In this document: one piece after another, positions 9,196-19,100 of the stretch
How positions within the stretch are numbered: position 1 is the stretch's first letter
Layout: every line of letters begins with the position of its first letter
Source of the DNA: Bacillota bacterium
GTDB taxonomy: Bacteria > Bacillota > Clostridia > Christensenellales > SZUA-584
Direction of reading: 5' to 3'
Assembly (NCBI GenBank): GCA_023410595.1
Contig: JAEYPO010000030.1
Coordinates: forward strand, 124,001-188,000
DNA length: 64,000 nucleotides
Made by a program: the position numbers and the translations under genes
Notes under the pieces: model-generated
What the model saw: the letters and a program-made list of their open reading frames with translations, nothing else
Told to the model about the DNA's origin: nothing
The model's database searches: none

Positions 9196-11061
9196 TTATT
9201 TTCTGCGCTGACGCCGCATAGCAGTCACCAAAATCACCGCAACTGCTGCGCCTATCACCAACGCTGTGCCTACGCCTATAAACCACCAAACGTTTATGCC
9301 CAGAAAATACATCTCAAACACGCCGCCCGCCTGTGTGTTGAGCCCGTTTCCGGTATAATCAAGGTCCTCATCCAGCTTGTATATCAGATACATTGGAAAA
9401 TCAAAGTATTCGTTGTAGAACTTGATGCTATAATCAGCATAGAAGACAATATGGGAATTGCCGCCGGAGAGCTTGACGTCCTCATATTTACCGATTTTTT
9501 CAGCGTATTTGAAAGTGTTCATACTCTGATAAGGTATATTTTTAATCCAATCCATATCTTTCTTCAGCTTTTTTTCGTTAGCATTGCTCATGAAATAATG
9601 CAAGTAGTAGCTCTCTTTGCTGATGATCTTAGAGCCCTTTACCACGCCATAATATCTGGCCAGGATAGACGGAGGAGATGGATTTTCGGAGTGAGCTACA
9701 GCGTCGGACATTACAAAGGCCGTGGCTTTTGAGATGTCGGCACTGTTTAGCTTCATGCCGTTGTTCTCGAGATAGCTCAGTATTTCATTGCGGGCAGCCT
9801 TGACGAAAAAGCCGTCGGCATCCTTGGGGTTGGCTATAACAATACCTGAAAGCACATCTCCATCCGTGGGCGGCGTGGACATCAGCTTGTCATAACCCGG
9901 GGTCTTCTGAGATTGTATATACGTTTTAATATCGTTCATTCCCGCGGTGTAATACGTCTCCTTAGCCTTACCGTAGAAGGTATCGTAGCTATAGGCCTTG
10001 TCCACCACCACATAGCGGCGGTGGTCGCTGTTGAGCCGTACGATATAATAGCTTACGCTATTACCCAGAGCATCGGTGCCGGTGTGGGCAATATCCGTGG
10101 TCAGGAAGGATATGTGGAGTTGTGCAGCGATGGCAGAATAGATCTTGCCGGCCTCGGCGGCTGCCCGCTTAAGCTCCAGCATCTTGGCGTCGTTGGGGTC
10201 GCTTTTATCAGCTGCGGTGTATTCGCACCAATCGTTATACAGCATGAGCATCTTCAGTATGTTGCCCAAATGATAGATATAGAAGGCGTTGACGCCGTCC
10301 GCCATCTGATGCTCGAAAGTATACGTATCGCAGCAACTGTCGTAATACATGCTGCAAAGAGAAGGCGACCCGCCGCTTGATTTGGTAAGATAGGCTCCGC
10401 ATGAGGTCATCATGGAGCGGAGGTTAGCCTTGGGTACGGTACTCTTGAAAAAGCTGTCCAGCTCCCGGGCACGAACCTCCTCGTCGGTTATAGCCAGTAT
10501 TTCGCTATAGTCGGAATACAGCCGGTCGGTCTGAGCATAAAACTCGTTTACCTTTCTTATATCGGAGGACAGCTCGGAATCGGTTATTGCACGCTTTATC
10601 TCCTGCGTCTGTTCGTCTATCTTATGGGACAGGTCATCCAACTGCTTCTGAACCTGAGTCAGCATGTCTATCAGCCTCTCATCGGTGTCATCCCCGAATA
10701 TGCCGCCCATCAATTCTCCGAACAAGGCAGAGCCGATATCTCCAAATTTACCTAAGCCGAAATATTCGCCCAGAGAAGAAATGATAACCTCTCCCGCAGA
10801 GGCTACTATATTCGCCGTACCGACCTCCGATAGCAGAGGCTCAGCGGTATCTTTTGCTTCTTCGAATACCTCGGGCTCAGCGGTATCTTTTGCTTCTTCG
10901 GATACCTCGGGCTCAGCGGTATCTTCGGGTTCCTCAGATACCTCGGGCTCAGTGATCGTACTGTGTTCTGCGGGTGCTGCCGGTGTCTCCGCCAGCGCCG
11001 TGCATGGCAGAGACGTGATCAGCATAATCATTACAAGTATTAAGGTAATTGTTTTGTTCAT
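9196..11061 (-). CDS. Secreted, C-terminally membrane-anchored helical protein of unknown function
   Basis: A 621-residue exported protein. Seen in order: a signal peptide ending TALAE (about residue 25); a Glu-rich stalk with three copies of a 12-residue repeat (EPEVSEEAKDTA-like, about 38-75); a small Gly/Ile/Leu-rich hydrophobic segment (about 85-120, with GLGKFGDIGSALFGELMGG); an amphipathic helix with heptad spacing (QVQKQLDDLSHKIDEQTQEI, about 136-155); a long mixed domain with CSMYYDSCCDTY; and a C-terminal transmembrane helix followed by MRRQRRK. The hydrophobic segment next to a coiled coil recalls helical pore-forming or toxin-like proteins, but I recognise no family and infer no activity. 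GGGGG lies upstream of the ATG. It sits in the surface-protein locus and shares its type of C-terminal anchor with the large protein at 16-21 kb. Confidence 0.75.
   Translation of the reverse strand: MNKTITLILVMIMLITSLPCTALAETPAAPAEHSTITEPEVSEEPEDTAEPEVSEEAKDTAEPEVFEEAKDTAEPLLSEVGTANIVASAGEVIISSLGEYFGLGKFGDIGSALFGELMGGIFGDDTDERLIDMLTQVQKQLDDLSHKIDEQTQEIKRAITDSELSSDIRKVNEFYAQTDRLYSDYSEILAITDEEVRARELDSFFKSTVPKANLRSMMTSCGAYLTKSSGGSPSLCSMYYDSCCDTYTFEHQMADGVNAFYIYHLGNILKMLMLYNDWCEYTAADKSDPNDAKMLELKRAAAEAGKIYSAIAAQLHISFLTTDIAHTGTDALGNSVSYYIVRLNSDHRRYVVVDKAYSYDTFYGKAKETYYTAGMNDIKTYIQSQKTPGYDKLMSTPPTDGDVLSGIVIANPKDADGFFVKAARNEILSYLENNGMKLNSADISKATAFVMSDAVAHSENPSPPSILARYYGVVKGSKIISKESYYLHYFMSNANEKKLKKDMDWIKNIPYQSMNTFKYAEKIGKYEDVKLSGGNSHIVFYADYSIKFYNEYFDFPMYLIYKLDEDLDYTGNGLNTQAGGVFEMYFLGINVWWFIGVGTALVIGAAVAVILVTAMRRQRRK
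10844..10951 (-). repeat. Three tandem 36-bp in-frame repeats
   Basis: Units at 10844-10879, 10880-10915 and 10916-10951 encode a 12-residue Glu/Pro-rich repeat in the stalk of the secreted protein. The first two units differ at one base and the third is more diverged. Repeat number is likely to vary between strains by slippage. Confidence 0.85.
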
Positions 11062-11332
11062 TAGTTTGAATACCCCCTTCTGCGAAAGTCACAAACGGAT
11101 CAACCGAATTCCTATCGCTTATGTTTTTGATATTATAAGCGAGTATGCTGCACTCTGCACTGAATGTGAAAGTGAGTGAAGCTGCCTGCTGCCTTAAACA
11201 TGACCGCGGTGTTTTCTCAGTCTACAAAAACCGATGCTGTGATAGTACCGCTTCATGTAATCGAACTGAGCCAGAGTAGACGTAGTTGCCCCATGACATG
11301 CACAGGGAAGAAATATCGCTTAAAAACTGTTT

Positions 11333-11683
11333 TCATCTATTCTTCTCATTTTCTGTATATAATTGTCCATCCGTCTTTTGGATGGCGCGATAGCCTAATA
11401 GAAGCGCGGGAAGCCTGTTTACAAGCTTGTATCTTGCTGCTTCGTAGTTCTTTACCGTTTCGTGGTAGATCGACCGGCTAACGCTCAGGGAAATTGCCGC
11501 CGCCGCTTCATACGGCCCGCCGCGCACCTGCGCTTGGCCATCGATGTGAAGCCGTACCTGCCGGATGGCATTTTCCACGCTCTGTTTTGCCCTCGCCAGC
11601 TCCCGATGAGCCGAAATAAACCAGATTATCACCAAACCTACCGTGCTAACCCCAGCGAGAAGCCAAGCGATCCAAGCTGTCAT
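11333..11683 (-). CDS. LemA-like small membrane protein
   Basis: A 116-residue protein with an N-terminal transmembrane helix (about residues 3-22) followed by a helical region: LARAKQSVENAIRQVRLHID, then YHETVKNYEAARYKLVNRLP and ALLLGYR. These resemble the first and last helices of LemA family proteins, with the middle helices shortened (LemA is usually about 180 residues). The ATG at 11683 is preferred to the GTG at 11701, because AAAGGGGAG is then a good ribosome-binding site. It lies between the secreted repeat protein and the frameshifted secreted protein, all on the minus strand. Function unknown; family assignment is moderate. Confidence 0.6.
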   Translation of the reverse strand: MTAWIAWLLAGVSTVGLVIIWFISAHRELARAKQSVENAIRQVRLHIDGQAQVRGGPYEAAAAISLSVSRSIYHETVKNYEAARYKLVNRLPALLLGYRAIQKTDGQLYTENEKNR

Positions 11684-11751
11684 GATTTCTCCCCTTTCCA
11701 CAACTTATGAATAGCGCCCTTAACACGCAGCACAGCAATTTTGTTGTTCCC

Positions 11752-11784
11752 GACCCTCCGGTATCGAAACACCGCCGGAGGGTC
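11752..11784 (-). terminator. Strong hairpin after the frameshifted secreted-protein gene
   Basis: GACCCTCCGG (11752-11761) and its exact complement CCGGAGGGTC (11775-11784) form a 10-bp stem with a 13-base loop, 13 bases past the stop of the minus-strand gene. There is no U-tract, so it may be a transcript-end stabiliser rather than a classical intrinsic terminator. Confidence 0.5.
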
Positions 11785-11796
11785 TCAAAACCGTGT

Positions 11797-12509
11797 TTAC
11801 GGCTCCATCAATTCTACGGTGATCTCCCCGCTGACAGATGTCATCACCGCAAAATCGCTTTGGTAGGTATTGCCGAAGATGTCCGTAATCTCATATTGAT
11901 AATAATAAACGCCGTCAAAGAGGGTTGCTTCCTCGGCTATGACAGGCCCCGAAACTGTAAAGCCTCCGCCCACAAAAGAAGCGTCCTCGCCGGTGGTTAG
12001 ATCATAAGCCTCAAGCACGAACTCCACCTGATCGCCATCCTGCAGCTTTCTTACCTCGCGGCTGCTCATACCGGTTTCACTGTCTATACCGTCCCAAGTG
12101 CCTATGACCTCGTATTCCGCGGTATCTCTATGGTAGAGCATACGCAAATTGGTGGGTTCTGCATTGACCTGCACAGGTACGGTATAGAGTATATAATCGT
12201 CGGTAAAGCCCAGCGCCACCATCTCGCAGAGGTTATCGTTGATAATCGTCCACACATTGAGGTAGTTATCCCAAAACTGCGTTCCCTCATCATTTTGATT
12301 GACGTCAAAGTCGCTGCCCAGATACCAAAGGGAATTGTTCTCATCATCCTGATAGAAAAGGTTAAAAGCAACAGTGCTGACGATTTCTGCGCCGCCGGTC
12401 ACATCAAGGATTATTGAGCCCTCGTCGCTAAGCGCCGTAGTGAATGAAAACGCAAAAAGAGGGCAAGCACCAAGGCTGCGGCCAATAAGAGAGGCAATAA
12501 CTTCTTCAT
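11797..12509 (-). pseudogene. Secreted protein gene interrupted by a single-base frameshift
   Basis: An excellent start (AAGGAG, 6-base spacing, ATG at 12509) opens a signal peptide, MKKLLPLLLAAALVLALF. The frame then runs off into RFHSLRRLATRAQ and stops. Restoring one base in the T5 run (A5 at 12454-12458 on the plus strand) would give LFFAFSFTTALSDEGSIILDV and join the second frame that runs to 11797. The joined product would be about 237 residues: a signal peptide plus a beta-rich domain with NSLWYLGSDFDV, YILYTVPVQVN and FVGGGFTVSGPVI. No family recognised. The break could be a real mutation, phase variation in a homopolymer, or a sequencing error. A decayed relative appears to lie at 4154-4455. 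Confidence 0.65.
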
Positions 12510-12714
12510 GAATTCTCCTTGTAGCCTATCAATTTCGAGGTGCGTTGGTCGATGCCCCACGGTACAAACATAGCAGTTTTTATTTATCAAAACCGTTTTG
12601 CACACGAACGGTGGTGTTTTTTGTTGTAAACGGTCTGAAGGAGTGACACTACACATGCTGCTTATGGTAGAATAATTAAATACAACGTACATGAATCAAC
12701 GGGGTGCCCAAAAC

Positions 12715-13437
12715 ATGCGTATTGCAGTTTGTGATGATCATATAAAAGAGCTGGATGTGCTCTCAATGTTGCTGAATGACTATCGGGAGAAAACGAAAGC
12801 GTGTTTTACTTATATAACTTACTCAGATGGCGTTGCGCTTCTGGAGGATGTACGCAAAGGCGGTTTTGACTTTCTGCTTCTGGATGTTATGATGCCTCTG
12901 GTAAACGGAATGGAGATTGCACATGAAGTCAGAGAGTTTGATGAAAACATAAAGATCGCGTTTTTGACCTTGTCTCCGGAATTCGCCGTCGAAAGCTATT
13001 CCATAGAAGCGTTTGCTTACCTGTTGAAGCCTGCCACAGCAGATAATCTCTTTCCTGTTTTGGATAAGCTGTTTCGCCTTGCTCAAAAACCGGAAGACGG
13101 TTTGTCCGTCAAGTTCCAAAACGGCGTGGCCAACATCCCCTTTTCCAGGCTTGCCTATGTGGAAGTTATGAACAGAATGCTGTGCTTTCATTTTACGGAT
13201 GGCAGTGTAAGAGAACTGGTCGCGCCGCTTTCTGAATATGAAGGTTTACTTTTACAAAGGCCGGAATTTATTCGCGTACACAGAGCGTTTATCGTCAACC
13301 TTTGGCAAGTACAGGAGCTCCGCCCTACAGATATTCTGACTTATACGGGCAGTGTCGTGCCGGTTTCACGGCGGCTTTATGCGCAGGTACGCAAGACATA
13401 TATGGATCAGCTATTTACGGAAAAGGGGGTTAAGTGA
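12715..13437 (+). CDS. LytTR family response regulator
   Basis: A 240-residue AgrA/LytR-type response regulator. Seen: receiver domain (residues 1-115) with acidic pocket CDD (6-8), phospho-acceptor Asp57 in LLLDVMMP and Lys105 in LLKPAT; then a LytTR DNA-binding domain (about 135-235) with FIRVHRAFIVNLWQVQ. I choose the ATG at 12715 over that at 12691, because it begins MRIAVCDD and has GGGGTG upstream. Its stop overlaps the start of the histidine kinase (TGATG), so the two are translationally coupled. LytTR regulators bind pairs of imperfect direct repeats and commonly control surface or secreted proteins, which fits this locus. No AgrB/AgrD-type peptide genes are visible nearby. Confidence 0.92.
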   Translation: MRIAVCDDHIKELDVLSMLLNDYREKTKACFTYITYSDGVALLEDVRKGGFDFLLLDVMMPLVNGMEIAHEVREFDENIKIAFLTLSPEFAVESYSIEAFAYLLKPATADNLFPVLDKLFRLAQKPEDGLSVKFQNGVANIPFSRLAYVEVMNRMLCFHFTDGSVRELVAPLSEYEGLLLQRPEFIRVHRAFIVNLWQVQELRPTDILTYTGSVVPVSRRLYAQVRKTYMDQLFTEKGVK

Positions 13438-14771
13438 TGACTGTCATTTTAGGCATAATTAATTATGCGTTTGTCTTATTTTATGGTACTTTTCTCACAA
13501 TAGGCTTCGCGGGTGGTTGTACCTCAAAAAAAGATCGCCACGAGGTGGCGGTGCTGAGCGTTTTCATTTTGGCGGTGCAATCACTTAGTTACTTCCTTTT
13601 GGGGTTTGAAAAAACCAGAATGCTCTATCCGCTGATTTCCCATCTCCCGCTTTTTCTTTTTTTGGTGTTTCGCTTCAAACGGCCATGGGGCATTGCGCTG
13701 GCAAGTGTTTTAACCGCATACTTCTGTTGTCAGCTGCCACGCTGGATCGGGTCGCTTACGCTTTATCTGTTTGACACAACTCTCTCTTATGAGCTGGGTT
13801 ATATGCTTTCTTTGGTTCCGCTGTTTTTTCTTCTCCGGAAATATTTCGCCAAGGCGGCTTATCGGGCAATGACTTATTCCCAACGGTCGCTATGGTTATT
13901 CGGCGGGCTTCCTTTGTTTTATTATATATTCGACTATACCACCACCGTTTATACAGATGCCTTATATACGGGCGTACGGATGGTCACCGAATTTCTTCCC
14001 GCAGCTATGGCGCTCTTTTATGTGGCGTTTGTTTCAGCCTACCATCAGGAAGTTCAACGACGAAGCAGGCTGGAAATGGATAACGCTATACTCACAGCGC
14101 AATCTGAGCGGGCCAAAAACGAAATTTTTGCGTTGCAGCAGGTGCAACAGCAGACCTCGGTTTACCGCCATGACATGCGACATCACCTCTCTCTTCTGGG
14201 CAGTTATCTTGAAGCCGGTGATATTTCCATGGCAAGCGAGTACATACGACAGGCGCAAACCGATATAGACACGATTGTACCGACACGATACTGCGAGAAC
14301 AACGCTGTCAATCTAATTCTGTCTTCTTTCGCTACGAAAGCAAAGCAGCAAGATGTTGATTTCAGCGCTGAAGTCAACATCCCCGCCGCCCTGCCGCTTT
14401 CGGATACAGAGCTATGCGCATTGCTTTCCAACGGCTTGGATAATGCTGTTTACGCCGCTGCACAAATGAACGAGAGCGCGCAGCGAACGGTGCGCATCAA
14501 TTGCCAGCCGCATAAGAATAAGCTGCTCATTTATATCAGCAATCCTTACCGGGGAACTGTCACAATGCGGGAGGGATTGCCGCAAAGCACCGAACCGCAG
14601 CATGGTTTTGGCGCTAAAAGTATCAGAATGATTGCTGAAAAACGCAATGGCTACTGCGCGTTTGAAGCTGAGCAAGGGCTATTCACTTTAAAAGTCGTAC
14701 TTCCGCTTTGGAGGGGACAAAATGATCCCGTTGACAAGTCTTTTTTAGCAGATTTTCGGTCAGCTAAATGA
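13437..14771 (+). CDS. GHKL-domain sensor histidine kinase
   Basis: A 444-residue membrane kinase of the AgrC/CitA-like GHKL class. Seen: five to six hydrophobic segments in residues 1-205, a coiled linker, the phospho-acceptor motif YRHDMRHH with His near 245, the N box LLSNGLDNAVYAA (about 325-337) and a glycine box GFGAKSIRMI (about 398-407). A GTG three bases upstream could also start it. It overlaps the LytTR regulator by one base and is its obvious partner. The multi-pass N-terminus suggests it senses a peptide or membrane signal. The nearby secreted proteins and the large surface protein downstream are plausible targets. Confidence 0.92.
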   Translation: MTVILGIINYAFVLFYGTFLTIGFAGGCTSKKDRHEVAVLSVFILAVQSLSYFLLGFEKTRMLYPLISHLPLFLFLVFRFKRPWGIALASVLTAYFCCQLPRWIGSLTLYLFDTTLSYELGYMLSLVPLFFLLRKYFAKAAYRAMTYSQRSLWLFGGLPLFYYIFDYTTTVYTDALYTGVRMVTEFLPAAMALFYVAFVSAYHQEVQRRSRLEMDNAILTAQSERAKNEIFALQQVQQQTSVYRHDMRHHLSLLGSYLEAGDISMASEYIRQAQTDIDTIVPTRYCENNAVNLILSSFATKAKQQDVDFSAEVNIPAALPLSDTELCALLSNGLDNAVYAAAQMNESAQRTVRINCQPHKNKLLIYISNPYRGTVTMREGLPQSTEPQHGFGAKSIRMIAEKRNGYCAFEAEQGLFTLKVVLPLWRGQNDPVDKSFLADFRSAK

Positions 14772-14786
14772 AGTGTCAATGGGCAC

Positions 14787-15149
14787 TTATGCGGCCTCTT
14801 GAACGTTGGTTCTAATATCGGTAGCAGAGCCATCCTCCATAAATCTGTACAGCGCGGCCGTATCCTTATCGCCGGTGGTAATTACCGTAAACGTGCGGGT
14901 AGCGTCTGGATAGCTGGTGTTATTGTCGATCCAGGTTCCGTCGTTTATATAGTACTTCCCATTGCCCATATCCTGATATTTGGGCACATGGGTATGGCCG
15001 AACACAACCACATCCACGTTTTCGTCCGGGTTTTCCAGATACTGCGCCTTTGCTTGCCCGAAATAATATTTCCAGTCCAAGGTTCCGGCTACTGCCTCAA
15101 TGAAGTTGTTAGTAACCTTTACGTTATTGACCTTTTGGGTACCCCTCAC
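14787..15149 (-). pseudogene. C-terminal fragment of a metallophosphoesterase
   Basis: The 120-residue frame carries the last metal-binding motif of calcineurin-like phosphoesterases, VVVFGHTHVPKYQ (about residues 47-59), followed by YYINDGTWID. The upstream motifs that bind the dinuclear metal centre (DxH, GDxxD, GNHD) are absent and there is no ribosome-binding site, so about 150 or more N-terminal residues have been lost. Homology starts near 15140, beside the control region of the next gene. It is convergent with the histidine kinase. Probably inactive debris. Confidence 0.7.
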
Positions 15150-15364
15150 CTTAAGTACAAAACAACGCGGTATATTTTATGCGAATATCCTCAGCAATTC
15201 AAGTATATAGACAGAAAACCTGCAATGGACACAAATACCGCAATAAAAACAGGCGCTGATATACAGAATATTTAGCTGCTGCATGCCCGCAGCTTTTCAG
15301 CATAACATGGAAATGTTATATACAGTATTTATTTATGTTGACTTACATAGTATAATATATTTAT

Positions 15365-15376
15365 TGACCATGGTCA
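15365..15376. promoter_or_regulatory. Candidate TetR operator
   Basis: A perfect 12-bp palindrome, TGACCATGGTCA, lies a few bases after a TATAAT box (15351-15356), upstream of the TetR gene. The half-sites TGACC/GGTCA are the same as in the operators at 60225-60276 but with a spacer of 2 instead of 4. The position suits autorepression. Confidence 0.5.
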
Positions 15377-15425
15377 TTGAAATTTGTTCGCAGAATTTAT
15401 CTGCCTGGAATATGGTGCGGAAGAT

Positions 15426-16037
15426 ATGACGTATAACGGAGAAAACAGAAAAATACTCGCTCAATATACCAAGCAAAAGATCTTTGAGAGCGCAAAGGTA
15501 TTATCCTCGTCCAGGAACTATAAAGAGGTGAGCGTAGACTCGATTGTAAAAATGGCGGGCGTTTCAAAGGGTTCATTTTATGTTTATTATGCTTCAAAGG
15601 ACGCCCTTTTCGCTTCTTTGATAAATGAATACGTGACAAAAGCGGACACGGATTACAGAAGCTTTCTTGATTCCTTCCCTGACGATTCTCCGGCAGAAGT
15701 CTTATTTATCTCGCTTATTGGTAAAATAGCTGATGTGTTGATTGAGATTGGCTGTGAGAAAATACAAGTCTTATATCAGGTTCAGATCACAAAAGATATG
15801 GATACATATGCAGTCACAAGCTACGGCAGAGGGCTATACAAATTGTTCAGCGCCGTGCTGGAACGCGGAATAAAACGGGGAGAATTTAATACTGATATTC
15901 CGCTTGAGGTTCTGACCAGGCACTTTATGATGGCGATCCGGGGTATTACCTATGAGTGGTGCATACGTTATCCTGACTTTGATTATAAAACGGAGGCGCT
16001 TGAGCATTTCAAACTCCTGCTGAAAGGGCTGCGTTAG
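15426..16037 (+). CDS. TetR/AcrR family transcriptional regulator
   Basis: A one-component repressor of 203 residues. Seen: N-terminal helix-turn-helix (about 25-65) with SVDSIVKMAGVSKGSFYVYY followed by the usual F/Y-x-x-K-DALF helix, and an all-helical ligand-binding C-terminus. The start is uncertain: the frame is open back to a TTG at 15384, and neither candidate has a strong ribosome-binding site, but the ATG at 15426 gives a normal length before the helix-turn-helix. A palindrome at 15365-15376 is a probable operator. It lies 84 bp upstream of the giant surface protein in the same direction and may control it. The ligand is unknown. Confidence 0.88.
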   Translation: MTYNGENRKILAQYTKQKIFESAKVLSSSRNYKEVSVDSIVKMAGVSKGSFYVYYASKDALFASLINEYVTKADTDYRSFLDSFPDDSPAEVLFISLIGKIADVLIEIGCEKIQVLYQVQITKDMDTYAVTSYGRGLYKLFSAVLERGIKRGEFNTDIPLEVLTRHFMMAIRGITYEWCIRYPDFDYKTEALEHFKLLLKGLR

Positions 16038-16120
16038 TAAACTGCGTAATGAACCCAAATAAAAGAATTATAGGCAAGAGATGCTTAAATCATCGGCTGT
16101 ACGCTAAGGAGAATCTTGAC

Positions 16121-19100
16121 ATGAGAAAAAGGTTTTTGACATTTTTATTGTGCATCGGACTGATGTCGATTTTTCTACCGCAGACTGTGCAGGCGGCAGA
16201 CGACTATACCTATATTGACCAAAACGGCGAAACGAAAACGACGGAAGGCTTAACCGTTACCCCCATCACTGCCGATACCGCTACGCTGAGCAGCGGCTGG
16301 TATGTGGTAAACAGCGATGTTACCCGCAATGGCACAATTACCGTCAGCGGCAGCGCCAACCTGATTCTTGCAGACGGATATACGCTGTCGGTCACAGGCA
16401 GCAGCAGTAAAGCGGGGATCGGTGTATCAAACGGCAATTCCCTGACCATTTACGGCCAGGGAGCAGGCACAGGTACGCTGAATGCCAATGGAGGACAATA
16501 TGGCGCAGGTATTGGCGGCACCTATTGGGAACTCGGCGGAACAACCAATATCAACGGCGGCACGATTCTCGCGACAGGGGGGCAATACGGTGCGGGAATC
16601 GGCGGAGGACATAATGCAAACGCGGGTACGACGACGATATCGGGCGGAACTGTGACGGCAACAGGCGGAGAAAACAGCGCGGGTATCGGCGGAGGGAACA
16701 GCAATGTTTCAAATGTGGAATATGGCATTGGCGGCACCATTAACATAACCGGCGGAAATATCACGGCAAACGGCAACGGATATGGCGCGGGCATAGGCGG
16801 CGGTCTGCACGGCCAAAGCGGTACAATTTCTATCTCCGGCGGCGTTATCAATGCAACAAGCGGAGATCTGTCTGTAGCCTCAGGGGGAGCGGGTATTGGC
16901 GGCGGCGCCGGCCGGGGAGTCATAAAAATTACAATATCAGGTGGCACAGTTATTGCCACCGCCCTTGATTACGGCGCGGGCATAGGCGGCGGCAGCGGTG
17001 GCGGCGGCGGCATTATTGAGATCTCCGGAGGGAATGTCACGGCCAGCAGCCGTTACAGGGGCGCGGGCATAGGCGGCGGCAACATGGCAGGCGGCGGAAC
17101 GACAACCATCAGCGGCGGTACCGTAGACGCTACATCCGGATACGGCGGAGCCGGTATCGGCGGCGGTTATCTTGCAGCCGGTGGGACAATTAATATACAA
17201 GGCGGCGATATCACGGCCAGAGGGGGAAGTTGGGGCGCCGGTATCGGCAGCGCAGGAAATTATAATGCCGGCAATATCACCATATCCGGTGGCGTTGTAA
17301 AGGCATTTGCCGGAGACTATAATACAGGCGCATACTCAGGAAGTGCGGGTATCGGTGCGGGCGGGAACCTTGAAGCGTCGGGCCCATCGACGCATAACGG
17401 CGGTACTATAAAAATACTTGGCGGTAATGTGACGGCCGCAGGCGCCTACAACAGCCTCGACATCGGACGGGGCCGCAACGGTATTAACGGTACGGTATTG
17501 ATAGACGAAGAGGCGATCGTCACGCTGGCGGGACAAGGAGTGGAACCGTCAGTAACGACCTTTGGTACCTGCATTATCAAAGGCGCGGGCGCAGGCGCAC
17601 AGACGGGCGCTTATGAAGGCGGTATCCGGTTAGCCACAACAGTCATTGATCTTGAAGCTTCGACACTCTCAGGCGGTACGGGTTATACAGTCAGCGGCAA
17701 TACCGTGACATTGTCAGGCAGCGGCAACGCATACGCGCTGGTGGGCGGCACCACCAGCCGAAACATCGCCGTCGCTTCGGGAAGCAGCGCCGATGTAATA
17801 TTGTTTGCAGCGGATATCGCGCCTGACTCCGGCTGTGCGTTCAATATGAGCGGCGCCACAGTCAATATGCGGCTAATCTCCGATAACACGCTTTCAAGCG
17901 GCGCCGGTTTTGCCGGTATACAGGCGCCATACGGTTCTGTGCTTTCAATAAACGGGCCCGGCAGCCTGACCGCCACGGGAGGCAGCAACGGCGCGGGTAT
18001 AGGCGGCGGCAGCGGCATGGCAGGCGGCAGCATCTCAATTACCGGCGGAACTGTTGAAGCTGTCGGCAGCGGCGGAGGCGCAGGCGTCGGCGGCGGCAAC
18101 GGCAGCGACGGCGGCACCGTGCTGGCAGACGGAGAACATACAACCTTAACGGCTACAGGCGGCGCAAATGGTTTCGATATCGGTTCGGGGAACAGCCAGA
18201 TATCGGGGGGTAGTCTGACTATACAGAACCATGCGACCGTAATAATGACGCATAGCGGCACGAATGCGCTAAAGAACTACATAACGGGGACGGTTAGCGG
18301 CACCGGTTCGCAGCTTGACGCCGGGGAATACCTGGATTCTCATAAGCTGCTGACCTGTACCGGCTTCACAGCTTCGCCGTCGTCAGGTGCAAAAGCCTAT
18401 GACCTCGTACAATTGACCGTGAACGTAACGGGCCTGTCGTCGGATAATGCGCAGGGAAAAATCGTTTTTTACAGCAACGGCTCGGAGATCGGACAGGCTT
18501 CCCTGAACCGTGTCGCCGACGGAAGTGCCGATGCGATGGCGGTGCGCCGCAATTGGGTCGCATTGGGCGGCACGCATACGCTGACAGCGGAATATGTCCA
18601 AGATCCGGGTTGGGACAGCTATTATATGGCCGGGGCCGGAAGTCTCACATATGAGGTTGCCCGCATTGATCAAGCCGAGCTGAGTCTTTATGGCTTGCCG
18701 AGTACTGTCACCTACGGCGACGCGTTTAACCTGTCTGCCAGCGGCGGAAGCGGCAGCGGCAGCTTAACCTACGCTGTTACGTCGGGCGACGCTGTGACTG
18801 TCAATGCCGCAACAGGCGCTGTCACGGCGGCTAAAGCCGGCATGGCAACCGTCACGGTCACAAAAGCAGCGGACAACAATTACAACCCCAAAAGCGCTAG
18901 CGTCAATATTACAGTGAATAAGGCAACGCCGCCCTTGTTGAATTTCCCGTCCGCCGGCAGTATCACATACGGACATCCCTTGTCCGACTCTGCGCTGACA
19001 GGCGGCACGGGAGACGGTACGTTTGCCTGGGAAAGCCCGGGAACTGTACCGCCGGTCAATAACAGCGGCTATACCGTAGTATTCACACCCAACGACACTG

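Noticed and set aside
17683..18261. Minus-strand frames over the large surface-protein gene
   Set aside because: Low-complexity Pro/Ala/Thr-rich translations arising from antisense of glycine-rich repeats; no ribosome-binding sites.
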